Of a stretch of DNA of 28,055 nt, positions 20,392-27,085 are shown in pieces (the stretch's first letter is position 1; each line of letters begins with the position of its first letter). The notes beneath the pieces are model-generated. The model searched no databases. It worked only from the letters and a program-made list of their open reading frames with translations, and was not told the DNA's origin. The position numbers and the translations under genes were made by a program. Source of the stretch: a virus; IMG/VR virus record IMGVR_UViG_3300035698_018320, positions 1 through 28,055 of that record; one strand, written 5' to 3'.

Positions 20392-20745
20392 ATGAAATCA
20401 TATAACGAATTTCTTAAAGAGAATAATAATGATTCTGCTGAACTTTTAAATGTTTTAAACGAATCAACATTAACAAAAGAACAAGAACAGTCAATCGATG
20501 ATACTGTTGAAAAACTTTTAGAAATGCATAATAATGGAGTACCTTTAGAAGAAGCCGTTGAAGAAATTATTAACGAAGGCGTATTAGGTTCTATTTTAGG
20601 TGGTCTTGGTGGATTCGCTTTAGGTAAAACTTTAGGAAAAACTATAGCAAAAGTATTAGGTATCGAAAAAGGAGTACTATACGACCTCTTGACGTCGCGC
20701 CTTGTTGGCGCAGCTTTAGGTGCTGTTATGGGAAAAAGAATATAA
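20392..20745 (+). CDS. Small Gly-rich, possibly membrane-active protein (117 aa)
   Basis: Begins M-K-S-Y-N-E-F-L-K-E-N, an F/Y-x-E-F motif also seen at the start of the small protein at 24054. Residues 1-60 are acidic and helical. Residues 63-115 are hydrophobic and Gly-rich with small-xxx-small spacing (G-S-I-L-G-G-L-G-G-F-A-L-G-K and G-A-A-L-G-A-V-M-G-K), like Gly-zipper or membrane-associating helices. No catalytic motif. It lies between the last structural gene and the RuvC-like gene, three bases from the latter. Function unknown. Confidence 0.55.
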   Translation: MKSYNEFLKENNNDSAELLNVLNESTLTKEQEQSIDDTVEKLLEMHNNGVPLEEAVEEIINEGVLGSILGGLGGFALGKTLGKTIAKVLGIEKGVLYDLLTSRLVGAALGAVMGKRI

Positions 20746-20748
20746 TTA

Positions 20749-21402
20749 ATGAATAAACAAATTGCAATTGACTATAGTCTAAATTCTCCGGGCGTGTGTA
20801 TTAAAGACGACGAGGGAAATTATAGATTTATAACATTTTTTAATTTTGGTGATAGATCATTAGATGATAAAAAATTACCAAAAGCATTTCAGATACATAA
20901 AGAGTTATCTGATAGTGGTGCTATATTAGCATTCCCATATAATAGAAAAGTGTCAAGTAAAGAATTCACAATCAGAGAACGTGAAAAAATGGATGATGGC
21001 GTTTTAATTGCTGATCTTATAATAGAAATATTAACATCAGTATGTCCTGGCACAAATATAAAAATTGCATTGGAAGGATTTTCATATGGATCAAAAGGAA
21101 ATTCATTTATTGATATTGTACAATACAATACGTTTTTAAGAAAGCAATTATTGGAAGAGTACGGCTCAGAAAATATAACAATACATCAACCTACTCATGT
21201 TAAGAAATTAGCAGGAAAGGGAAATGCGAATAAGATGTACATGGCAAAAGCATTTCAAGATAATGTGTTAAAGGATGATAATTTAATTAAAACTGATTTT
21301 TGGAAATGGATTCAAGGAAAGGATTATTCAGAAAAAGTACCAGCTCCTGTATCAGATCTAATAGATAGTTATTTTATTTTAAAATCTAATATAGTTGAGT
21401 AG
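20749..21402 (+). CDS. RuvC-like Holliday-junction resolvase (217 aa)
   Basis: The protein has the RNase H-like layout of RuvC-type resolvases: strand 1 with D8 in I-A-I-D-Y-S-L-N-S-P-G, a central acidic residue E109 in K-I-A-L-E-G-F-S-Y-G-S-K-G, a basic patch A-G-K-G-N-A-N-K at ~155-162, and a C-terminal D203/D206 in V-S-D-L-I-D-S-Y-F-I. These acidic residues would bind the two metal ions that cleave branched DNA. In a T4-like phage such an enzyme would trim recombination and replication intermediates before packaging, the job of gp49 endonuclease VII in T4 itself, which has a different fold. The ATG at 20749 follows AATATAATTA. Its stop codon overlaps the first 23-bp repeat unit. Confidence 0.75.
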   Translation: MNKQIAIDYSLNSPGVCIKDDEGNYRFITFFNFGDRSLDDKKLPKAFQIHKELSDSGAILAFPYNRKVSSKEFTIREREKMDDGVLIADLIIEILTSVCPGTNIKIALEGFSYGSKGNSFIDIVQYNTFLRKQLLEEYGSENITIHQPTHVKKLAGKGNANKMYMAKAFQDNVLKDDNLIKTDFWKWIQGKDYSEKVPAPVSDLIDSYFILKSNIVE

Positions 21403-21476
21403 AGTACCTATAGTAGAGTACATAGAGTACCTATAGTAGAGTACATAGAGTACCTATAGTAGGGTACATAGAGTAC
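21401..21476 (+). repeat. Three 23-bp tandem repeats with seven GAGTAC-type motifs
   Basis: Units at 21401-21423, 21424-21446 and 21447-21469 are identical except for one A-to-G change at 21463, and a fourth unit begins at 21470. Each unit contains two GAGTAC hexamers and a palindromic CTATAG. The hexamers start at 21402, 21416, 21425, 21439, 21448, 21462 (GGGTAC) and 21471, so their spacing alternates 14/9. The array begins inside the stop codon of the resolvase gene and sits upstream of the GroES-like gene. Regularly spaced repeats like this may be protein-binding iterons or RNA elements; function not known. Confidence 0.85.
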
Positions 21477-21479
21477 CCT
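21461..21479 (+). other. Hairpin at the end of the repeat array
   Basis: AGGGTAC (21461-21467) pairs perfectly with GTACCCT (21473-21479) around a 5-base loop ATAGA. The pairing depends on the G that distinguishes repeat unit 3 from units 1 and 2, plus CCC in the flank. No T-run follows (TAAAATAC), so it is not a textbook intrinsic terminator, though it could pause or end transcription between the structural region and the GroES/gp32 region. The remaining gap to 21586 is T-rich; a weak Bacteroidota-style promoter candidate (TTTTG at 21496 and TACTTTTC at 21523) is visible but deviates from the TAnnTTTG consensus. Confidence 0.4.
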
Positions 21480-21586
21480 TAAAATACTTAATACCTTTTG
21501 TATACCCAATTTAGCTATTAAATACTTTTCTTTCTTTTTACAGTTAAATTTTATATAGAAGAAACTCAAATTTGTTTCAGAATATT

Positions 21587-21874
21587 ATGATAAAATCTCT
21601 AGGAAATAGAATTTTTTTAAAAAAAGACGTACAACCGGAAAAAATCGGCAGTATTTATGTACCAAAAAAAGAAGGTGAATATGCACCACCTTATGCAGGT
21701 ACAATTATTTCAGTTGGATCTAAAGTTGAAGATGAAGATTTTATAGTTGGAATTAAAGTATTATTCCATGATATGGCAGGTGTTGAATTCGAAGTTGATA
21801 ATGAGAAATATTTAAGTATTAGAGAAGAAGATATTGTTGCAATCCTACCAGATAATAATGTGAGAATTTCATAA
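21587..21874 (+). CDS. GroES-type co-chaperonin (95 aa)
   Basis: I chose ATG 21587 over the in-frame TTG at 21572 because the family begins almost directly with the first strand (I-K-S-L-G-N-R-I-F-L-K-K). The 95-residue length equals that of bacterial GroES. The mobile loop that contacts GroEL is visible as K-I-G-S-I-Y-V-P (residues 19-26, compare G-G-I-V-L in GroES), followed by Y-A-G-T-I-I-S-V-G, I-K-V-L-F-H-D-M-A-G and a C-terminal strand E-E-D-I-V-A-I-L. It would cap the host GroEL chamber during capsid protein folding, as T4 gp31 does, but it resembles cellular Cpn10 more than gp31. It stands alone between two noncoding gaps. Confidence 0.88.
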   Translation: MIKSLGNRIFLKKDVQPEKIGSIYVPKKEGEYAPPYAGTIISVGSKVEDEDFIVGIKVLFHDMAGVEFEVDNEKYLSIREEDIVAILPDNNVRIS

Positions 21875-21876
21875 AA

Positions 21877-21898
21877 AGTTTCATAAAACCGTGAAACT
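21877..21898 (+). other. Hairpin downstream of the GroES-like gene
   Basis: AGTTTCA (21877-21883) and TGAAACT (21892-21898) form a perfect 7-bp stem with an 8-base loop, starting two bases after the GroES-like stop codon. On the + strand it is followed by AAATAC, so a rho-independent terminator for the + genes is not supported. The T-run needed for termination would occur only on the opposite strand, where I see no gene. It may protect the 3' end of the transcript. Confidence 0.4.
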
Positions 21899-21955
21899 AA
21901 ATACATAAATGAATATATAATATACAAAGGTATTATAAATAATATCTTTTAAACA

Positions 21956-22036
21956 GGCACTAAATTGGCAAAGTTAAATGGCATCCCGGGCAATCATACG
22001 GCAATGTTAAATTAGGCTTAAAACATAAAAAAGGCA
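21956..22036 (+). promoter_or_regulatory. Repeat-rich leader of the gp32 gene, candidate operator
   Basis: The 167-base gap 21875-22041 contains GGCA at 21956, 21967, 21980, 21989, 22000 and 22033 plus GGCT at 22015. A longer imperfect direct repeat, GGCA-A-GTTAAAT-GGC-like, occurs at 21967-21982 and 22000-22017, 33 bases apart. T4 gp32 represses its own translation by binding a structured leader upstream of gene 32, so a repeat-bearing leader here is a natural candidate for autogenous control. A TATAAATA octamer (T4 late-promoter sequence) lies at 21934-21941, but such octamers are expected by chance in DNA this AT-rich. No gene is seen in the gap. Confidence 0.35.
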
Positions 22037-22041
22037 ATAAA

Positions 22042-22980
22042 ATGGCTGAGAAAAATGAATTTGATATTTTTAATGTAAGTGTAAAAGATTTAGACACAGG
22101 TGATAAAGAAGGATCAGGCAAATCTGATTTATACGCACCAAAACCAGATCAAGGAAAGGACGGAACTTATCGTTCTTTAATTAGATTTCTCCCAAATCTA
22201 ATAAATCCACGTAAACCTTTTGTTCGTAAATTTGTATATTGGCTAGAAGATCGTGATGGAAATGGATTTTATGCTGACTCACCTTCAACTGTTGGTGATA
22301 AATGTGCAGTACAAGATATGTTTTTCAAATTACGTAATTCAGAATCTGCATTAGACAAGAAAATGTCAGAAGGATTAAAACGTAGAGAAGTATTCTATGC
22401 ATTAGTACAAATTGTAAAAGATCCACAGAACACGGATCTCGAAGGTCAAATCAAAGTATTCAAATTTGGATATAAGATTAAGACTAAAATTGATGAAGAA
22501 TTAAATCCACAATTCGATGAACCAACTCAAGTATTCGATCCTTTTGAAGGAAAGAATTTTGAATTAGTAATCTCAAAGAAAGCAGGATTTCCAAATTATG
22601 ATTCATGTAAATTCCAAGGTACTCGTTGCGCAATTTCAATTGACGGCGAAGCTGTAAGTGATTCTAATGAAGGTCGTGGCAAAATTGTTAAACATTTAGA
22701 AGGATCTCCAAATTTAGCAAATTTTGAATACAAACCATGGTCTGATGAAATTCACGGTAAAGTAATGAATGTATTATCACAATGTGTTTCACCTGGTGAA
22801 TCTATTGAGACTCTTACTAATCAAGAAGCTCCTAAAGCTAAACCAAAGACTAAAGCTAAAGCTAAACCTAAAACTGATTCTGCACCAGCAGATGAATCTA
22901 AAAATGTATCAGAATCACCAGCAAATGAAGGTGGCGATGGTGAAAATTTCGATGAATTTATTAATGGCTTAGAACTTTAA
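22042..22980 (+). CDS. gp32-like single-stranded DNA-binding protein (312 aa)
   Basis: Length (312, T4 gp32 301) and core motifs match the gp32 family: R-S-L-I-R-F-L-P near residue 44-51, a strand set with I-V-K-D-P...E-G-Q-I-K-V-F-K-F-G-Y-K-I, F-E-L-V-I-S-K-K-A-G-F-P-N-Y-D-S-C-K-F, and a Lys/Ala-Pro linker leading to an acidic tail ending N-F-D-E-F-I-N-G-L-E-L, which in T4 recruits partners such as primase and UvsY. It coats ssDNA during replication, recombination and repair. Unlike T4 gp32, the equivalent of the zinc module (S-T-V-G-D-K-C-A-V-Q-D near residue 82-92) keeps one Cys and lacks the others, so zinc binding is unlikely. The primase gene follows after 3 bases. Confidence 0.92.
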   Translation: MAEKNEFDIFNVSVKDLDTGDKEGSGKSDLYAPKPDQGKDGTYRSLIRFLPNLINPRKPFVRKFVYWLEDRDGNGFYADSPSTVGDKCAVQDMFFKLRNSESALDKKMSEGLKRREVFYALVQIVKDPQNTDLEGQIKVFKFGYKIKTKIDEELNPQFDEPTQVFDPFEGKNFELVISKKAGFPNYDSCKFQGTRCAISIDGEAVSDSNEGRGKIVKHLEGSPNLANFEYKPWSDEIHGKVMNVLSQCVSPGESIETLTNQEAPKAKPKTKAKAKPKTDSAPADESKNVSESPANEGGDGENFDEFINGLEL

Positions 22981-22983
22981 GCA

Positions 22984-24057
22984 ATGTCTACTGATAAACT
23001 ACAAATAACCAAAGATACAAAGACTCGAATTATTGATAAAGTAATTCGAGTTCTTGTTCTTAATCATTCCAATCACGAGAAAAGACAAGTAATTAATTCT
23101 GATGAACGTTTAAATTTCGCATGTCCATACTGTGGTGATTCCACAACTAATACCAGAAAAAAACGAGGAAATATTTATTGGAATGATTTATATTTTCATT
23201 GTTATAATTGCTCTGCTCATGAATCTTTAGATAATTTCCTTGCTCATTATGAGGTTAACTTTGAAGGTGCAGAACGAGTAGATATTATAAATTATATCAA
23301 AGAAAATCATAATAACTATTCATTAGGTGAAGAACTTGATTTTTATCTTTTTGAAAAAGCAAATGAATTAGCATTAACATTTGATGAAATATCAGTAGGA
23401 TTTAATATCTATCCTATTAATTCTCTTACTTATAGAGCATATCCATATTTAAAAAGTAGATTACTTCATCATAAAACTGAATATTTTGCATATGATCCTA
23501 GACGTAAAGAACTTTATATTTTTAATCTTACTCCAGATAAAAAAATAATTGGATTTCAAACTAGATCATTAGATGGTGTTGGACCTAAATATAAAACATG
23601 GTCAATGACAAGAATATATGATCGTCTTAATAAACCATTAAATTTAGAACAAAAGGAAATTGATAACATAAATAAAATATCAATGTTATTTGGTATCTTA
23701 ACAGTAGATTTTAGTAGAGACTTTACAGTCTTTGAGGGACCTATTGATGCTATGTTTATGCAAAATACAATTGGTTTAACAGGAGTTAAGAAACAGATAT
23801 TAGATTTTAATGAAATACCAACAGTAAGATACTTCTTTGATAATGATAAAGAAGGCAAAAGTAGAATGATTGAAAAATTAAAAGAAGGCAATTATGTTTT
23901 TATGTGGGAGAAGTTTATAAAGGATTATAATATTCCACATCGTAAAATTAAAGATTTGAATGATCTAGTAGAATATGAATATAAAAATAGAATTGGCTGC
24001 TTGAAAGATGTGAATAAATATTTTACAAATAATCATTTAGATATAATTTTTATATGA
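22984..24057 (+). CDS. gp61-like DNA primase (357 aa)
   Basis: The N-terminal zinc ribbon is intact: C47-P-Y-C50 and C73-Y-N-C76. The toprim-like catalytic core shows F-E-G-P-I-D-A (E251) followed by Y-F-F-D-N-D-K-E-G (D286, D288), matching T4 gp61 (V-L-E-G-P-I-D-S and V-L-D-N-E-P). T4 gp61 is 342 residues, so the protein is full length. It makes RNA primers for lagging-strand synthesis in complex with the replicative helicase, which is not in this window. It follows the gp32 gene immediately, and its TGA overlaps the ATG of the next small gene (ATGA), indicating translational coupling. Confidence 0.92.
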   Translation: MSTDKLQITKDTKTRIIDKVIRVLVLNHSNHEKRQVINSDERLNFACPYCGDSTTNTRKKRGNIYWNDLYFHCYNCSAHESLDNFLAHYEVNFEGAERVDIINYIKENHNNYSLGEELDFYLFEKANELALTFDEISVGFNIYPINSLTYRAYPYLKSRLLHHKTEYFAYDPRRKELYIFNLTPDKKIIGFQTRSLDGVGPKYKTWSMTRIYDRLNKPLNLEQKEIDNINKISMLFGILTVDFSRDFTVFEGPIDAMFMQNTIGLTGVKKQILDFNEIPTVRYFFDNDKEGKSRMIEKLKEGNYVFMWEKFIKDYNIPHRKIKDLNDLVEYEYKNRIGCLKDVNKYFTNNHLDIIFI

Positions 24058-24284
24058 TAAAAAAATTCGAGGAATTCGTGAATGACAACTTAGATGAATT
24101 TAATAATGATTTAAACATTAGTAAAAAACGTTTAAGATTAATTATCAATTTTGAAAATATAAAAATTGATGAGGGAACTATATCTAATAATATCATATTA
24201 GACGAACCTAAAAAACAATTCAAACCTAAAGTAAAAATTAAAAAAAGAAAACATTTAACTAAATCAAATAAAGACATATTCTAA
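24054..24284 (+). CDS. Small basic protein between primase and UvsY (76 aa)
   Basis: Begins M-I-K-K-F-E-E-F-V-N-D-N-L-D-E-F and ends with a strongly basic Lys/Arg-rich tail (K-P-K-V-K-I-K-K-R-K-H), suggesting nucleic-acid or partner binding. The start overlaps the primase stop by four bases and its own stop shares one base with the next ATG (TAATG), so all are probably translated as a coupled set. The opposite-strand frame is equally long but is not supported by context. No family recognised. Confidence 0.55.
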   Translation: MIKKFEEFVNDNLDEFNNDLNISKKRLRLIINFENIKIDEGTISNNIILDEPKKQFKPKVKIKKRKHLTKSNKDIF

Positions 24285-24733
24285 TGGCATATGATGATAG
24301 CAAAATAAAGGAAGTTAATATTGAATTAGAAAACCGATTATTGTTAGATAGAAAATCGTGGGTTTCTAAAATTGATAAACTTATTCAGAAAATAAAAAAT
24401 ATGAATGAGTTAGGCGATTGCCAAGTACATATGTTATCGTATAGACAAATTCTTTTAGATAAAATCATTGAATTCAAAAGTATGATTTATAAAAGAAATG
24501 CTTCTTGGGAAAATTATTATAAAGCTAAGTATAGAAGTTATACTTTAGATTATGACATTAAATTAACAGGTGGCGAAAAACATCAATTTATAAAAGCTGA
24601 TCTTTCCTCACTTAGACATCAAATAGATATGTTACAATCTCATATTGATTTTTATCAAGATAGTATTAAAACATTAGATAATATGGCTTTTGCTATTAGA
24701 AATAGAATTAGATTAGATGATGAACAACAATAA
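24284..24733 (+). CDS. uvsY: UvsY-like recombination mediator (149 aa)
   Basis: The length (T4 UvsY 137), all-helical composition and the pattern around residues 85-145 (Y-D-I-K-L-T-G-G-E-K, then K-A-D-L-S-S-L-R-H-Q-I-D-M-L-Q...L-D-N-M-A-F-A-I-R-N-R-I) fit UvsY-type proteins, which load the UvsX recombinase onto gp32-covered ssDNA. The position directly before a UvsW-type helicase is the same as in T4 (uvsY, uvsW.1, uvsW). Sequence similarity in this family is low, so the call rests partly on synteny. Start and stop are each coupled to neighbours by one-base TAATG overlaps. Confidence 0.68.
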   Translation: MAYDDSKIKEVNIELENRLLLDRKSWVSKIDKLIQKIKNMNELGDCQVHMLSYRQILLDKIIEFKSMIYKRNASWENYYKAKYRSYTLDYDIKLTGGEKHQFIKADLSSLRHQIDMLQSHIDFYQDSIKTLDNMAFAIRNRIRLDDEQQ

Positions 24734-26090
24734 TGATACTATCCTTATCAGAAAATAAAAAGTTTTTAATAATCGATTCATGTACTGAACTTGAATACGA
24801 TCAATTAAAAAGTAGCCTCACTAAGAAAATTGAAGGGTGGCGGTTTCATCCCCTTGTGAAGAAAAAATTATGGGATGGGAACATTTCATTTATAAAAAGA
24901 AATAAAATTGCAGCAGGCTTATGGAAAGAAGTAATCGATATTTGTAAAGAATATGACTTTGAATTTAAGCTGAATAATATAACTCAATTATTTGACACTG
25001 ATATAAAAGAACCTGAATTTGTTGAGTGGGTTAATGACTTTTTTAAAACTTCACCTTATGATCCTAGAGATTACCAAATAGACGCAGCATTTAAAATACT
25101 TAAATATCGAAGATGTTTAGCGGAATTAGCAACATCTGCTGGTAAAACTCTTATATCATTTATGGTCATTGCATATATGATGGAACGATTACATTATAAA
25201 AAAATATTAATGATCGTACCTAATGTGAGTTTAGTTGTACAAGGTACTGGAGATTTTGAAGAATATAACAAAAGTAGATTACAATTAAAGATACAGCAAA
25301 TATATGCAGGTGTAAAAATAAGACTAGTTCAAATATTGTTATTGGAACATATCAATCTTTAGTTAAAAAGGATGAAGAATATTTCAAACAATTTGATGCT
25401 GTTTTTGTAGATGAAACTCACAAAGCAAAAAGTCAAAGTATTCAAACAATTATGGATAAGTGTTGGCATTGTGATTTTAGATTTGGATTATCTGGTACTA
25501 TTCCTAAACCTCGTACAGTTAATAGATTATCTCTTATGTCCGCAATGGGACCTTTAGTAACTCAAGTAAAAGCTGCAGATTTACAAGAACAAGGATATAT
25601 TGCAAAATGTAAAGTTTTACAAATTCATATGAATTATGCAACAGATAAACAAAAAACTGCATTCTATGAATTACAAAAAAATTATGATAGGCAAAAATTA
25701 TTTTCGCTTGAACAAAATTTTATCAATGATAATGAAAAGAGATTAAACTTTATTTGTCAAGTTATTAATAAATCAACCTCTAATTCATTAGTACTTTTTC
25801 ACAAAATTGCGTATGGTGAAAAAATATTTAAAAAGCTAAAGGCCATCACTAATAAGAAAGTTTATTATGTTGATGGCAGTGTTAGTGCTGATATAAGAGA
25901 AGACTATAAGAAAAAAATGGAAGATGCAGAAACACAAGAAGAATATATTATATTTGAGTTAGATAATTTTAAAGCAGCTGTACCAAAATATGTAAATATT
26001 AAATTAATAGATGGTTCATTTAAACATGCTGGTAATATATCTATTACTGATGATTTAGATGAAGATTTTTTAAAACAATATAAAGAATAA
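24733..26090 (+). CDS. uvsW: UvsW-like helicase, N-terminal part (uvsW-a), frame break and foreign tail
   Basis: The N-terminus has the UvsW-specific domain (G-W-R-F-H-P-L...L-W-D-G-N-I, compare G-Y-R-F-N-P...N-W-D-G-R-I in T4), then Walker A A-T-S-A-G-K-T (K138), DETH box at 25410-25421 and motif III S-G-T near 25491. UvsW is a superfamily-2 helicase that unwinds R-loops and branched DNA, helping switch from origin- to recombination-dependent replication. The frame changes by -1 in the A-run 25314-25318; one extra A gives G-V-K-N-K-T-S-S-N-I-V-I-G-T, as expected for the family. UvsW homology runs to about 25950 (D-G-S-V-S-A-D-I-R-E-D-Y-K-K-K-M-E-D), after which ~45 residues (from F-E-L-D-N-F to Q-Y-K-E) have no counterpart in UvsW. 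Motifs V-VI are in uvsW-b. Confidence 0.85.
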
Positions 26091-26125
26091 CTCTTTCTAC
26101 TGGAATATATATTAAAATAGGAATA

Positions 26126-27085
26126 ATGTTAAATTTTAAACAATTATTTATAGATAAGCATGGTTTACCGGATGATGAAAAGTTTCTCGACGAGTATATA
26201 GAATTAGTAACATGTTACAACGAATTTATTAATGATCAATATTTTGAACAACATCATATTTTACCAAGGGCATTTTTTCCTGAGTATGTTTCAGATAAAA
26301 GTAATATAGTTAAATTATTATACAAAGATCATATTATAGCACATCAGTTATTATTTAAGGCATATAATAATAGAACATACCAAAGACCATTAAATTGGAT
26401 GATAAATGAAGTTGATTATAAAACACATGAAAATATATCAAATGCAGCAAAAAATGGGTGGATAAAATTAAAAAAAAATAAAGAAAAATATAATAAATGG
26501 ATAAAGATTCGATCTAATTATATGAAATCTTTATCATCAGATGAACAACTTAGAAGATGTAATATATTTTGGGATAATATTACAGAAGAAGAATATAACG
26601 AATTTTGTAATAAAATGAAAGAAATTTGGACAGATGATGCTAGATTTATACAATCAAAAAAGTTAAAAGAGTATTATAAAGATCCTAAAAATAGGGAAAA
26701 AAAGTCAGCTGAAGCTATATTAATGTATAAAACGCGAACGGAAGAAGAACGCAATACATTTAAAATAAAAATGAATGAAGTCAATAAACGAAAGGATAAA
26801 AGAGATAAGGCAGGAAAAACTATTAAAGAAAAATGGAAAACTGATGAATTTAGAAATATAATGATGAATCGTAAATCTAAACCTGGCATAAAAATTAAGT
26901 TAGTTTTTCCATCTAAAAAAGAGGAAGTTTATAATAGTTTAAGCGAATTACACAAAAAAACTAATATCTCATTACATATAATAAGAAATTGTATTAATAA
27001 TAATAAACCAATACAATCTAAGAAAAAAATGTATCAATTATTTGTAGGTTGTATTATAAAAAAAATAAATAATGGCAAAAATTAA
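26126..27085 (+). CDS. HNH homing endonuclease inserted in uvsW (319 aa)
   Basis: The His-Me finger is visible at residues 41-75: E-Q-H43-H44-I-L-P-R, then N60-I-V-K-L and H69-I-I-A-H73. The middle is Lys-rich with repeated short helices (W-T-D-D-A-R-F, E-E-R-N-T-F-K, K-W-K-T-D-E-F-R), a DNA-contact region, and residues ~270-300 (S-L-S-E-L-H-K-K-T-N-I-S-L-H-I-I-R-N-C-I) look like a NUMOD1-type helix-turn-helix. It lies between the two halves of uvsW with only 35 bases of noncoding DNA before it, and its 3' end overlaps the uvsW-b start by 14 bases. There is no room for a group I intron, so it interrupts the gene as a free-standing element, as with other endonuclease-split genes of T4-like phages. 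Its frame extends upstream to 26084 and encodes a UvsW-like T-L-S-T-G-I-Y-I-K segment. Confidence 0.88.
   Translation: MLNFKQLFIDKHGLPDDEKFLDEYIELVTCYNEFINDQYFEQHHILPRAFFPEYVSDKSNIVKLLYKDHIIAHQLLFKAYNNRTYQRPLNWMINEVDYKTHENISNAAKNGWIKLKKNKEKYNKWIKIRSNYMKSLSSDEQLRRCNIFWDNITEEEYNEFCNKMKEIWTDDARFIQSKKLKEYYKDPKNREKKSAEAILMYKTRTEEERNTFKIKMNEVNKRKDKRDKAGKTIKEKWKTDEFRNIMMNRKSKPGIKIKLVFPSKKEEVYNSLSELHKKTNISLHIIRNCINNNKPIQSKKKMYQLFVGCIIKKINNGKN

Noticed and set aside
21401-21476. CRISPR array
   Set aside because: The 23-bp units are contiguous with no unique spacers between them.
21877-21898. Rho-independent terminator after the GroES-like gene
   Set aside because: The stem is AT-rich and no T-run follows on the + strand; kept only as a hairpin.
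21934-21941. T4-type late promoter TATAAATA as a confident call
   Set aside because: The octamer is expected several times per strand in DNA this AT-rich (one also occurs inside the GIY-YIG gene near 3400), so position alone does not support it.
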